Shown here in pieces: positions 15,752-24,465 of a stretch of 46,184 nucleotides of DNA. Both the position numbers and the translations under genes were made by a program. Numbering within the stretch: position 1 is the stretch's first letter; the number at the start of each line of letters is the position of its first letter. The notes below the pieces were generated by a model. The model did no database searches and was not told the DNA's origin. It saw only the letters and a list, made by a program, of their open reading frames with translations. Location: NCBI GenBank assembly GCA_903895855.1, contig CAITVN010000046.1, forward strand, positions 1-46,184, read 5' to 3'. This DNA is from Oligoflexia bacterium (lineage in GTDB: Bacteria > Bdellovibrionota > UBA1018).

Positions 15752-17251
15752 ATGGACTTTAAATCGGCCACCCACACTTTTGTCATTAGTGACTTTCACC
15801 TCTGCGAGGCTGAACCGGCGCATCCATTTAACCCACTCTGGAAGCGCTTTAAACGTCGCGAATACTTTGTTGACGAACAGTTTCGAGCTTTTGTTGAGTA
15901 CATCAAGACTAACGTCGGTCACTCAATCGAACTGGTGTTCAATGGCGACACGTTCGATTTCGATTCTGTTTTACAATTCAGCAAAGACGAAAAAGAGCAG
16001 GCTTCATGGCTTGAATTAAAGCGCGGATTCACTGCTGAAGCCCACAAGTCCGGAAAAAAGTTCGAACGCATACTCAACGATCATCCGGTTTTTATTCAAA
16101 CACTCAGAGAGTTTATTTTGCTCGGGCACCGAGTGATTTTCGTAATCGGAAATCACGATGTTGAACTTCACTGGCCCGGCGTGCGAAAAATGCTATCTGA
16201 CACGCTCAATCTCCCCCTCTCACACCGCGACCAACTACGGTTTTGCGAGTGGTTCTACATCAGCAATTCAGACACCTTGATTGAGCATGGCAATCAATAC
16301 GATGCTTACTCGGTCTGCATCAATCCGATTCACCCACTGATAAAAAAAGGGCGAAAAATTCTAGTTCGACTACCCTTCGGAAACCTCGCCAATAAATACA
16401 TATTAAACGGCATGGGCTTATTCAATCCGCATTCAGAAGCCAGCTTCATCAAAAACGGCTTTCTCGACTATGTCGATTTCTACTACCGAAAGATCATGCG
16501 CACCCAACCGTTACTGATGTGGACCTGGTTCTGGGGAGCAATGATCACTCTAATCACTGCTGTTAGCGAGGGGCTACTTCCCGCAGTGAGAGACCCCCTC
16601 ACTTCTGACGCCCGAATTCAAGACATCGCGAAGAGAGCGAACACCACTCCGGCCTCTGTTTGGGCGCTTCGTGAACTGCACGTTCATTCGGCCATTTTTA
16701 ATCCGATAAAACTCTTGCGTGAATTGTGGCTTGACCGCGCTTTATTCATTGTGCTGATCGTATTTGGAAGTTTTCAGTTCTTTAGCTTTTTGAATGTTTT
16801 TATGAACGCCAGCGTTTGGTGGTTCATTATTCCTGTTCTCATACTCACCCCTGTTTTTTTATTTTACGCCAAGAGTGTTGAATCTGAAGTCATCAAGTCT
16901 CAAGCAGCCGCTCGTGATGCTGTGGCAGTGGCATCTCAATTAACAGGCACTCACTGCGTCGTCATGGGTCACACCCACCTAGAAGCGTTTGAAGTCATTG
17001 CCGGCACCACGAGTATCAATACCGGCTCTTGGTCGAATGCTTTCAAAGATGTTGAATGCACCCTGCCGTATGGAAAAAAATGTTTTGCTTGGATTAGGCC
17101 AAAAAATGCCGATGTGCCAATAGACTCGCCAACCCCATCCAAACGCGAAAGTCACTTATTCGAATGGACCCTTGCAGGTCCGGTGTTACTGAGCGGCTCT
17201 GAAGTGCCCTCAGCACAATCTTCTGGTGACATCGTCAACCAATCAGCGTAA
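15752..17251 (+). CDS. membrane-associated calcineurin-like metallophosphoesterase
   Basis: A 499-aa protein with the metallophosphoesterase motifs in order: ISDFHL (Asp14, His16), NGDTFD (Asp66), GNHD (134-136 with His135), HGNQYD (about 194-199) and GHTH (about 409-412). An insertion between the fourth and fifth motifs contains hydrophobic segments at about 255-275 and two more at about 320-370. The enzyme is therefore probably anchored in the inner membrane. It resembles UDP-2,3-diacylglucosamine-hydrolase-like enzymes only in fold; the substrate (lipid or nucleotide phosphate) cannot be deduced. Its TAA overlaps the ATG of the next gene (TAATG), so the two are translationally coupled. No strong ribosome site precedes its own ATG. 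Confidence 0.85.
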   Translation: MDFKSATHTFVISDFHLCEAEPAHPFNPLWKRFKRREYFVDEQFRAFVEYIKTNVGHSIELVFNGDTFDFDSVLQFSKDEKEQASWLELKRGFTAEAHKSGKKFERILNDHPVFIQTLREFILLGHRVIFVIGNHDVELHWPGVRKMLSDTLNLPLSHRDQLRFCEWFYISNSDTLIEHGNQYDAYSVCINPIHPLIKKGRKILVRLPFGNLANKYILNGMGLFNPHSEASFIKNGFLDYVDFYYRKIMRTQPLLMWTWFWGAMITLITAVSEGLLPAVRDPLTSDARIQDIAKRANTTPASVWALRELHVHSAIFNPIKLLRELWLDRALFIVLIVFGSFQFFSFLNVFMNASVWWFIIPVLILTPVFLFYAKSVESEVIKSQAAARDAVAVASQLTGTHCVVMGHTHLEAFEVIAGTTSINTGSWSNAFKDVECTLPYGKKCFAWIRPKNADVPIDSPTPSKRESHLFEWTLAGPVLLSGSEVPSAQSSGDIVNQSA

Positions 17252-18021
17252 TGGCCTCTGTCATGAGCTTGCGTGATCTCGAAAACCAGATTGTCTATCA
17301 AACGAAAGTCACTCGCGAAACGTTTGAATTTCAAGATTTTCAATTGACTCTAGAGGTTCGTTCACTTGAGAGCCTAGATGATACGATAGATCGCGTATTT
17401 GAGTACCTCCAAGAAAATGGCAACGAATCAGAATTAGAGAGACTCTGCCCTTATTTCGGGGTCGTCTGGCCAGCGGCTCGAGCACTGGCTGATGCCCTAT
17501 TTGAAGAAGCTTCGAGACGCGAAGCAACTAAACTCAGTGGCCTGAAAATTCTCGAAATTGGTTGCGGACTAGCCTTGCCATCTCTCGTGGCTGCTAAACT
17601 GGGCGCCCAGATTCTCGCCACCGATTATCACCCGATGGTGCCACGATTTTTAAACGCTAACTTAGAACTGAATCAAATCTCTACGATTGAATACCTCGAG
17701 CTAGATTGGGGATCCGAGAGCGACGAAACCCAAAAGAAATTGGAATCAATCACAGGCACAGACTGGGACCTCATCATCGGCAGCGATATTTTGTACGAAC
17801 GGTTTCATGCGTCTCAATTGTTTTCACTTTTTGAAAAAATCCTCACACAGACCAAACGCTCAAATCTGATTTGGATCACTGACCCCGCTCGCCCCTACCT
17901 GCAGGCATTCATTGACCACCTGAAGGCTTCAAGCATTTCGGTCAAAACTGACATCAGAACCACCTTTGAGTGGATTCACGGTCAAAAAAAGGCCAAAGAT
18001 ATTTTTATATTAAAACTATAG
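17251..18021 (+). CDS. SAM-dependent methyltransferase (METTL21/lysine-methyltransferase-like)
   Basis: A 256-aa class I methyltransferase. Motif I is LEIGCGLALPSLVAAKLGA, followed by the acidic ILATDYHPMV and a post-motif D-x-x-I-G-S-D-I-L-Y-E sequence (WDLIIGSDILYER). This combination is typical of the Methyltransf_16 family (METTL18/21/22-like protein lysine methyltransferases), which modify translation factors and chaperones. FGVVWPAARALAD before motif I is also a family feature. The start overlaps the stop of the metallophosphoesterase gene (TAATG). It converges with the small orphan gene at 18041 with 19 nt between stops. The target protein is unknown. Confidence 0.85.
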   Translation: MASVMSLRDLENQIVYQTKVTRETFEFQDFQLTLEVRSLESLDDTIDRVFEYLQENGNESELERLCPYFGVVWPAARALADALFEEASRREATKLSGLKILEIGCGLALPSLVAAKLGAQILATDYHPMVPRFLNANLELNQISTIEYLELDWGSESDETQKKLESITGTDWDLIIGSDILYERFHASQLFSLFEKILTQTKRSNLIWITDPARPYLQAFIDHLKASSISVKTDIRTTFEWIHGQKKAKDIFILKL

Positions 18022-18040
18022 ATTTTACAGAGCTTCGTGA

Positions 18041-18448
18041 CTAGACGGTGAAACGTTTAACTGAGTCTACGTTGGCACGCTGAAACTCATTCAAGTGCTC
18101 TTGAGACATACTGAAGCCGGCCGTTTGCATGCCCGCGCCTCCAGAAGACCCTCCGCCTTGAATCGATGATCTGATCTGAGATTTCGTACCACCAGCGCTA
18201 TCGGCTTTAGCCCGAATCTCACTTTTGATCGAATCTCGAGAAACGCCCTCTCTTGCAATGTTGCTCGTACTTGAATTCGCCGCGCGCAAGCCCGCTGCGC
18301 TTGCGACTTGATCTAGAGGCGATGATGAGTGAACAACATTCGGAACCATACTGATAATATAACGCACAACGTCAAGACGGGCAACTGTGCCTTCTCGACC
18401 GCGTGTCGGCTGAGACACACCGTTCAATATCACTGCCTTTTTGGTCAT
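18041..18448 (-). CDS. small orphan protein coupled to thrC
   Basis: A 135-aa protein of no recognised family. The start at 18448 lies 4 nt after the thrC TGA, so it would be translated by coupling; only a weak GAGGGC precedes it. The N-terminal half contains short hydrophobic stretches (VVRYIISMVPNVVHS). The middle is rich in Ser/Ala/Lys (DSIKSEIRAKADSAGG) and is followed by a Gly/Ser-rich linker (IQGGGSSGGAG). The C-terminus reads EHLNEFQRANVDSVKRFTV. There is no signal peptide and no cysteine. It ends the threonine operon. A role in threonine metabolism is not shown; it may merely use the operon's transcript. Confidence 0.6.
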   Translation of the reverse strand: MTKKAVILNGVSQPTRGREGTVARLDVVRYIISMVPNVVHSSSPLDQVASAAGLRAANSSTSNIAREGVSRDSIKSEIRAKADSAGGTKSQIRSSIQGGGSSGGAGMQTAGFSMSQEHLNEFQRANVDSVKRFTV

Positions 18449-18452
18449 GCCC

Positions 18453-19802
18453 TCAAACCAGCCGACTAACCGCCTCTGCAATCGATAACATTTCAACTTG
18501 CGAAGGGCGCTTCAACAACTCGGCCAGGGCCGCGGGCACCTGAATCTTGCCTCCGACCAACGGTTCTACCAACGACTCAAACTTCGCCGCATGTGCGGTC
18601 GAAACAACCACCACCGGGGCTGCGCCCTTCAACAATTTCGCCGCTTTCATCGCACAAGCCGTGTGCGGGCAAACCACCTGCTGATAGTCTCGAAAGCTCG
18701 AGACAATCGACGCTTCAATCTCTTTATCACTGACGCTCGTGGCAACAGTGTTCGATTTTGCGAGATTCCAGTCGCCCCCAAAAAGATCAAGCAATCGCTC
18801 AAAATTACTGGGCTGCCCCACGTCCATCGCATTGGCGTGAGTGGCAATCGTCTCTCGCTTTTCGTACCGGCCGGTTTCAAAATAATCAACAACCGCTCGA
18901 TTAGCATTGTGGGCCAGTACGATCTGCCCAATCGGAAACCCCATCGCGCGCGCTACCATCGCTGCAACTGAATTTCCTAAATTACCGCTCGGTATCACAA
19001 ACCGAGAACTGAGCCCCGTTTTAAAAAACAACTCAAGCGAGGCTACCGCGTAGTAAATCGACTGCGGAATCAATCGCCCTAAAGAAATGCTATTGGCCGA
19101 AATGAGTTCAACTTTTTCACGAAGCTTCTGACTCGCGAGCGCTTGTTTTACCACTCGCTGACAATCGTCAAACGATCCCTCAATTGCCCAAGCTTGAATA
19201 TTCTCGCCCCACGCACACAATTGTTTTTCTTGGCGCTCAGAAACGCGACCCTTAGGAAAAAGAATGATTACCTCGGTCATTGGCTTCTTAAAAAACGCAC
19301 CGGCCACCGCCCCCCCCGTATCACCTGAAGTCGCCACCAGCACCAATCTTGGCTTTTCAGCCTTCACAACCCCTAAGGCACTCGCTAAAAACCTCGCACC
19401 CACATCTTTAAAAGCCGCCGTGGGGCCGTGAAAAAGTTCGAGTAGGTAAAGCGAGTGTTCAGCTGTCGCAACGGTTGACGTCGAAAGTTCTTTCAGCGGA
19501 ATATCAAAATTAAGAGCGTCGACACAAATCGACAAAGCCGTTTTCTGCAAGCTCGAGCCTTCAGCAAAAGCCGCAACAATTGAAGCCCCCACCCGCTGGT
19601 GTTTTTCTTGATTGGTGAGGTGTAAGAACGATTCTTTCTGATTGAGCCAGGGCGAGGCCACATTAGGTATTTTCTCTGGCACAAACAAACCGCCATCAGA
19701 AGCCAAACCGCGAATCAACGCCTCTTGAAAGTCAATTCCAGATTGCGAGCCTTGAGCTTTAACGCGATCTTCTTTGCTTAGTCTCGAACTCAAAAACTTC
19801 AT
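18453..19802 (-). CDS. thrC: threonine synthase
   Basis: A 449-aa PLP enzyme converting O-phosphohomoserine to threonine. It starts SSRLSKEDRV and has the family's GLASDGGLFVPEKIP stretch. The PLP-lysine motif is FHGPTAAFKDVGARFLA (Lys132), followed by VATSGDTGGAVAGAF and NSISLGRLIPQSIYY, and then IPSGNLGNSVAAMVARAMG. Length fits the E. coli-type class. The ATG overlaps the thrB stop by 4 nt (19799-19802). It completes thrA-thrB-thrC. Confidence 0.97.
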   Translation of the reverse strand: MKFLSSRLSKEDRVKAQGSQSGIDFQEALIRGLASDGGLFVPEKIPNVASPWLNQKESFLHLTNQEKHQRVGASIVAAFAEGSSLQKTALSICVDALNFDIPLKELSTSTVATAEHSLYLLELFHGPTAAFKDVGARFLASALGVVKAEKPRLVLVATSGDTGGAVAGAFFKKPMTEVIILFPKGRVSERQEKQLCAWGENIQAWAIEGSFDDCQRVVKQALASQKLREKVELISANSISLGRLIPQSIYYAVASLELFFKTGLSSRFVIPSGNLGNSVAAMVARAMGFPIGQIVLAHNANRAVVDYFETGRYEKRETIATHANAMDVGQPSNFERLLDLFGGDWNLAKSNTVATSVSDKEIEASIVSSFRDYQQVVCPHTACAMKAAKLLKGAAPVVVVSTAHAAKFESLVEPLVGGKIQVPAALAELLKRPSQVEMLSIAEAVSRLV

Positions 19803-20737
19803 ACTAGTTTCGCTCCATTGCGGTCAATTTCACCGATCGCCGAATCAAATGCTATTCGTTTCTTAGTCAATACGTCAGCCAATTCGTCTTGAACTTTAGC
19901 TGCCGAGAGCTTCGAATCAAACCAGGCGAAAACAGCTGGGCCCGAGCCAGAGATTGAAAAACACAAGGCACCACCGGCGAGTGCAGCTTTTTTCAACTCT
20001 AAGAAATGGGGAATCAAATGACACCGTTGCGGCTCGATCACATCGTCTTTCATCACGCGGGCCAGAGTGGCTAAATCATTTTTGAAACATCCCGTGACAA
20101 ATGCGCCCATTCTCGCCTGCGCAATCACGCTTTCTTGCAAAGTCATTTCTTTTTTAAGAATTGCCCGCGCCTGCTCGGTTTTTACTTCTACGTGTTCACG
20201 AAGACTCAATGTCCAAATTTTCGGAAGCGGCAAAGTTTGAATGACCAAGGGCTCAAGCGACTCAACCAAGGTCAGCCCCCCCATCAAAGAAGGGGCTACG
20301 TTGTCGGCGTGAGCCGCTCCGCTCGCAACCTTCTCGCCTGCGAGGCAAAATTTTAACAATTCAATTTTCTTTAGCGGACTCGGTAAAAGCGCATTCGCCG
20401 CAAAAACCCCAGCGACCGCTGAAGCAGCTGATCCACCCAACCCTGACCCCAGCGCAATTCCCTTTTCTATGGTGAGCTCTAAACCAAAATCTGCCTGAGT
20501 GTGCTCGAGCAGGCTTGCCACTCCGACAGCCGCAGTATTTTTTAAATGGTCTTTAGGCAAATCAAACGGTAATGGCTTACCAGAAAAATCAGTGATGGAA
20601 ACGACCTTTACCCCAAGAGCCGAAGTTCTGACCGCGGTCACTCGATCGCCCCAGGCTGCATTGGCGTAGCCTAAAGTATCGAATCCAACGGCAACATTCG
20701 CGACACTCGCCGGCGCAAACGCAGTGGCTTTTTTCAT
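19799..20737 (-). CDS. thrB: homoserine kinase
   Basis: A 312-aa GHMP kinase phosphorylating homoserine. The N-terminal substrate motif is APASVANVAVGFDTLGYA, and the ATP-binding GHMP motif is GIALGSGLGGSAASAVAG (about 91-108). The C-terminal glycine-rich CFSISGSGPAVFAW closes the phosphate-binding site. It is also close to the E. coli length (310). Both ends overlap their neighbours by 4 nt, so thrA, thrB and thrC are translationally coupled. Confidence 0.97.
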   Translation of the reverse strand: MKKATAFAPASVANVAVGFDTLGYANAAWGDRVTAVRTSALGVKVVSITDFSGKPLPFDLPKDHLKNTAAVGVASLLEHTQADFGLELTIEKGIALGSGLGGSAASAVAGVFAANALLPSPLKKIELLKFCLAGEKVASGAAHADNVAPSLMGGLTLVESLEPLVIQTLPLPKIWTLSLREHVEVKTEQARAILKKEMTLQESVIAQARMGAFVTGCFKNDLATLARVMKDDVIEPQRCHLIPHFLELKKAALAGGALCFSISGSGPAVFAWFDSKLSAAKVQDELADVLTKKRIAFDSAIGEIDRNGAKLV

Positions 20738-23400
20738 AAAGAAGAGGCTCCTGTAAATAACGAAAGTTTCATCAGGTCAGCGAACACGCCAGCCGCAGTC
20801 ACGTCTCTGCCCGCCCCCGGGCCTTGTATCACCAACGGTTGAGCGTCATAACGTTTCGTTCGAAATAATACCATATTATCGGTACCCGAGATTCTCGCTA
20901 ATGGATGAGTTTTCGCACAAACCGCTTGAAGGCTCACCGATAGAGCGGCTACGTCATTCGGTTTTGAACCGCATTTGATTGAAGCGACGTACCTCAATAC
21001 TTTCTGATCTTTTTCTGCCTGTTTACGACGTTCTTTCCACAGGTCATCACACTCAGGCAAACGCCTGAGAAATTCATCTTTGAGTAGGCCTTGGTGATTC
21101 GACTCAACCAATGACTGCGTATTCACAGCCGATAAGTCTGCCCGAATCCCAGCCTCTCGGGCTAGAATGACCAACTTTCTTGCGACATCCAGGCCCGACA
21201 AGTCATCGCGAGGATCAGGCTCTGTGTACCCTTTGTCACGCGCCTCAAAAACTAGCTCACTGAATTTTCGATCGCCAGTGAATGAATTGAATAAGAACGA
21301 AAGCGTTCCTGAAAGCACACCTTGAACTTCTAATAGCTGATCGCCCGTTTCAAGTAGCTCACGAAGGGTACCGAGCAACGGTAGCCCAGCTCCAACGGTG
21401 GTTTCATAAAGAAAAAATCGGCGCTTCAATTTGGCGGCCTTACGAATCTGCTCATACCGCTCTAAAGATCCAGAACCAGCCTTCTTGTTTGGCGTCAACA
21501 CATGCACACCTTTGTTCAACCAGGTCTGATAATGGTTCGCCGGTTCATCGTCTGCTGTGCAATCAATGATCGCAACATGAGGAGTTTCATCGGGTTTCAG
21601 CGCTTCAACCAGCTTTGTATAATCCCTCGGCTCGCCGGGCTGCTGACTGAGCTTTTCTTCAACACTCACTCGAGTGCCCTTTTGGGTGTCTCGTTGTGTG
21701 TCTGGGTCATCAGAAAAAACCCACTGAGTTTGGCTATTGGCAACCGCACGAATTCTCAGGTCAACCCCTCGGTTTTCTTTGAGCCAACTTCTCTGAGCCT
21801 CAAGCTGGGCGATCAATGTCTTGCCAATACCACCATTACCTAACACCGCAACGGCGAGCACTTGATCTGACAACAAGAACGCTGCATGCACCGACCGCAA
21901 TGCCCTAATCGACTCGGCACCATCAATCACCGCCGAAATATTACGTTCATTCGCCCCTTGCGCGATCGCTCGCACATTGACCGAAGCCTTGGCAAGTGCG
22001 CCAAAAAAACGCGCTGCGGTGCCCGGATGATGGGCCAGATCGTCGCCCACTGCCGCAATCACTGAACAGTGACTTACGGTGGCTACCAAATCGATAGCAG
22101 ACTGCTGAATTTCAGAAAAAAACTCTCGCTCGATCGCCTTGACTGCTAGAGATTCAACACTCGAATTGACTACCAAACTAATCGACTGCTCTGAGCTACT
22201 TTGCGAGATCACAATCACCGAAATATCGGCCTCTCGAAGCGCACGAAAAAGGCGTTCTGCGGTACCCGGCACTCCAGCCATGCCGGTTCCTTGCAAAGTG
22301 AGAAGGCTTACTTTTTCTACTACCGTAAATCCTTTGGCTAGACTTTTTTTCGATTTTCCATGGCCGTGATCGGCAATCCAACTCGCGTCGCCAATCACCG
22401 TTCCCATTTGATCTGGCCTAAACGTATTCTTAATCCAAATCGGAATTTTACTTTCAATTGCCGGAGCCATTGTCGAAGGATGAACGACTTTCGCGCCGAA
22501 AAATGCCAATTCAGACGCCTCACCATAAGAAAGCGATCGAACAACCACGGCATCGGGCACTAACCGAGGATCAGCACTGAGCACACCATCGACGTCTGTC
22601 CAAATAACAATCTCTCGCGCCTCTAAAAGAGCACCAAACAAAGACGCAGAATAATCACTGCCATTTCGCTTCAGTGTCGTTGCGACTCCCTCAGGAGTCG
22701 ACGCCACAAAACCGGTGACCACCACCAAATCGCACTCTCGATTAGCGTCTAGCCAATTTTTCATATTCGAACGAGAAGATTTCCAATCAACCGCCACGGT
22801 CATCGACTTCGGTTCTACGATTAAGATTTTTCTGGCATCAATTGACTGAATGCAGTCTTCTAAACTAGACCCCGGTTTCACGACAAATCCGGGCTGAATT
22901 CGACTCATTTTATGCAGAACCGATCGCAAAATCTCAGCTGACCACAACTCGCCATGACCCGAAATGAATTCTTGCAACCGATCAGGGCAATATCGAGTCA
23001 CTTGAACTGCCTTCAGCACGTCACTCAAACCGACGAAATCAGCCTCGAGTCGGGAAAGTAGACTTTCTTGAAGTCTTTTGTCATCAACCGTTTCCTGAGC
23101 GCCCTCACCACTACCCTCTCGAAAGAGCTCTCTCACCACCTGGGTGTGCCTATCTTTCAGCGCTTGCGCTTTTGATTGCCAGCTCACATCACCCGTTGCG
23201 GCCAATGTGCACAACTCAATCAGCGAATCGGTCACTTTACTCATGGCTGAAACAACGACGGCAGTTCTTGCTCGACTACCCAGTTCAGTTCTCGACCGAA
23301 TGGCGTCTTCGAATATCAGTTTTGCGACATTGAGATAACGATCAACCCCAGCAACGCTGGTTCCACCAAATTTGTGTACTTTCCAACTCACCGAATCCAT
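20734..23400 (-). CDS. thrA: bifunctional aspartokinase/homoserine dehydrogenase
   Basis: An 888-aa fusion catalysing the first and third steps of threonine synthesis. The aspartokinase half begins WKVHKFGGTSVAG and has GHGELWSAEIL, TGFVASTPEGVATTLKRNGSDYSA and WTDVDGVLSADPR. Two ACT domains (about 370-500) should bind threonine for feedback inhibition; the second contains AIAQGANERNISAVI. The dehydrogenase half has AVLGNGGIGKTLIAQL (NAD(P) fold), VLTPNKKAGSG, GVLSGTLSFLFNSF and GYTEPDPRDDLSGLDVARK. It is about 70 residues longer than E. coli ThrA; part of the excess is in a linker about 560-590. Its ATG directly follows the TAG of ansA (TAGATG), so translation is coupled. Confidence 0.97.
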   Translation of the reverse strand: MDSVSWKVHKFGGTSVAGVDRYLNVAKLIFEDAIRSRTELGSRARTAVVVSAMSKVTDSLIELCTLAATGDVSWQSKAQALKDRHTQVVRELFREGSGEGAQETVDDKRLQESLLSRLEADFVGLSDVLKAVQVTRYCPDRLQEFISGHGELWSAEILRSVLHKMSRIQPGFVVKPGSSLEDCIQSIDARKILIVEPKSMTVAVDWKSSRSNMKNWLDANRECDLVVVTGFVASTPEGVATTLKRNGSDYSASLFGALLEAREIVIWTDVDGVLSADPRLVPDAVVVRSLSYGEASELAFFGAKVVHPSTMAPAIESKIPIWIKNTFRPDQMGTVIGDASWIADHGHGKSKKSLAKGFTVVEKVSLLTLQGTGMAGVPGTAERLFRALREADISVIVISQSSSEQSISLVVNSSVESLAVKAIEREFFSEIQQSAIDLVATVSHCSVIAAVGDDLAHHPGTAARFFGALAKASVNVRAIAQGANERNISAVIDGAESIRALRSVHAAFLLSDQVLAVAVLGNGGIGKTLIAQLEAQRSWLKENRGVDLRIRAVANSQTQWVFSDDPDTQRDTQKGTRVSVEEKLSQQPGEPRDYTKLVEALKPDETPHVAIIDCTADDEPANHYQTWLNKGVHVLTPNKKAGSGSLERYEQIRKAAKLKRRFFLYETTVGAGLPLLGTLRELLETGDQLLEVQGVLSGTLSFLFNSFTGDRKFSELVFEARDKGYTEPDPRDDLSGLDVARKLVILAREAGIRADLSAVNTQSLVESNHQGLLKDEFLRRLPECDDLWKERRKQAEKDQKVLRYVASIKCGSKPNDVAALSVSLQAVCAKTHPLARISGTDNMVLFRTKRYDAQPLVIQGPGAGRDVTAAGVFADLMKLSLFTGASSL

Positions 23401-24465
23401 CTAGATACTCCCCTCATCGGTAAACTCTAGCTTCCAATACTGAGAAAACTTCTGCCGCCCATCACTTTGCCCCAAGATCAAAGAACTCTTGACGTAAGCA
23501 CATTCTGGGGTCATTTCACCTGCCCACAAACAACCTTCATCTAAAAGTACCCTTCCGGCCTCGTAGTCTCGCGGATGCGCGCCATACCCGGGCGATCGAC
23601 TAGCCCCCTCAGACACTACCACGACGGGCGTGTGGGATTTTCTTGCAGCCTGCAGAAACATTCGAAACGACTCTAAATGCGTGGGTGCGGTGCCCGACGG
23701 AAAGGTCACCAAAACAAACGCCTCAACGGTGCCAATCAAATTAACGAGGGCTTGTGAAAAAAAACCAGGAGTCAGCCAGGCCATCACCACTTTTTCTGAG
23801 AACTCAGGTTCAAATTGGCGTTTTTTGAAACGAGACCTCGTTCCTAAATAATGAATCTGCGTGCCAACCCGAGCAATCGGCAGAGCCTGTGGACTTTGAA
23901 AGGCGTCAAATTCAGATGCGCTTGCCTTGCGAACCCTGGTTCCCAAAAACAATTCGTTACCAAAAAAAACACTCACGCCCCTAACCGCTTGCCTTGGGCC
24001 GTGGGCGGCAATTTCAACCGCGCAGATGAGGTTTTGTTTCGCATCGGTTCTCAGATCTGACAACGGCTTTTGAGCGCCCGTCATCACCACTGGAATATCG
24101 CAATTACCCAGCAAAAAAGAAAGGGCGGCAGCCGAATAGGCAAGCGTGTCGGTTCCGTGTAAGACGACAACACCATCAAATTTCGATAAGTTTTTTTGAA
24201 TCACTGAGGCCATTTTAATCCACTCAGGTGAACCCATGTGACCACTGTCTTTATTAAAAAGAATTTGAGTGTGACAGTTAGCTAGACTCTTTAACTCCGG
24301 AACAAGTTGTCGAAACCGCTTTTTTAGCTGTGAACCGTCAAGGTGAGGAACATCTAAAACCACTTGGGTACTCATGGGCTCTGAGTGCCGCACCATTCCG
24401 ATCGTACCGCCGGTGTATAAAATGAGAACTGTTTTTTTTCTTTTTATTTTTATATTTTTGTTCAC
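23401..24465 (-). CDS. ansA: L-asparaginase, type I (cytoplasmic)
   Basis: A 354-aa enzyme hydrolysing asparagine to aspartate and ammonia. The nucleophile motif is LYTGGTIGMVRH (Thr21). Then come DSGHMGSPEW, VLHGTDTLAYSAAALSF (Thr105, Asp106) and VMTGAQKPLSDLRTDAKQN (Lys). No signal peptide is present, which fits the type I form. The GTG start overlaps the TGA of the aldehyde dehydrogenase gene (GTGA), and its own stop abuts the thrA start. Placement in front of the threonine genes suggests it supplies aspartate to aspartokinase; this is inference. Confidence 0.9.
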   Translation of the reverse strand: MNKNIKIKRKKTVLILYTGGTIGMVRHSEPMSTQVVLDVPHLDGSQLKKRFRQLVPELKSLANCHTQILFNKDSGHMGSPEWIKMASVIQKNLSKFDGVVVLHGTDTLAYSAAALSFLLGNCDIPVVMTGAQKPLSDLRTDAKQNLICAVEIAAHGPRQAVRGVSVFFGNELFLGTRVRKASASEFDAFQSPQALPIARVGTQIHYLGTRSRFKKRQFEPEFSEKVVMAWLTPGFFSQALVNLIGTVEAFVLVTFPSGTAPTHLESFRMFLQAARKSHTPVVVVSEGASRSPGYGAHPRDYEAGRVLLDEGCLWAGEMTPECAYVKSSLILGQSDGRQKFSQYWKLEFTDEGSI

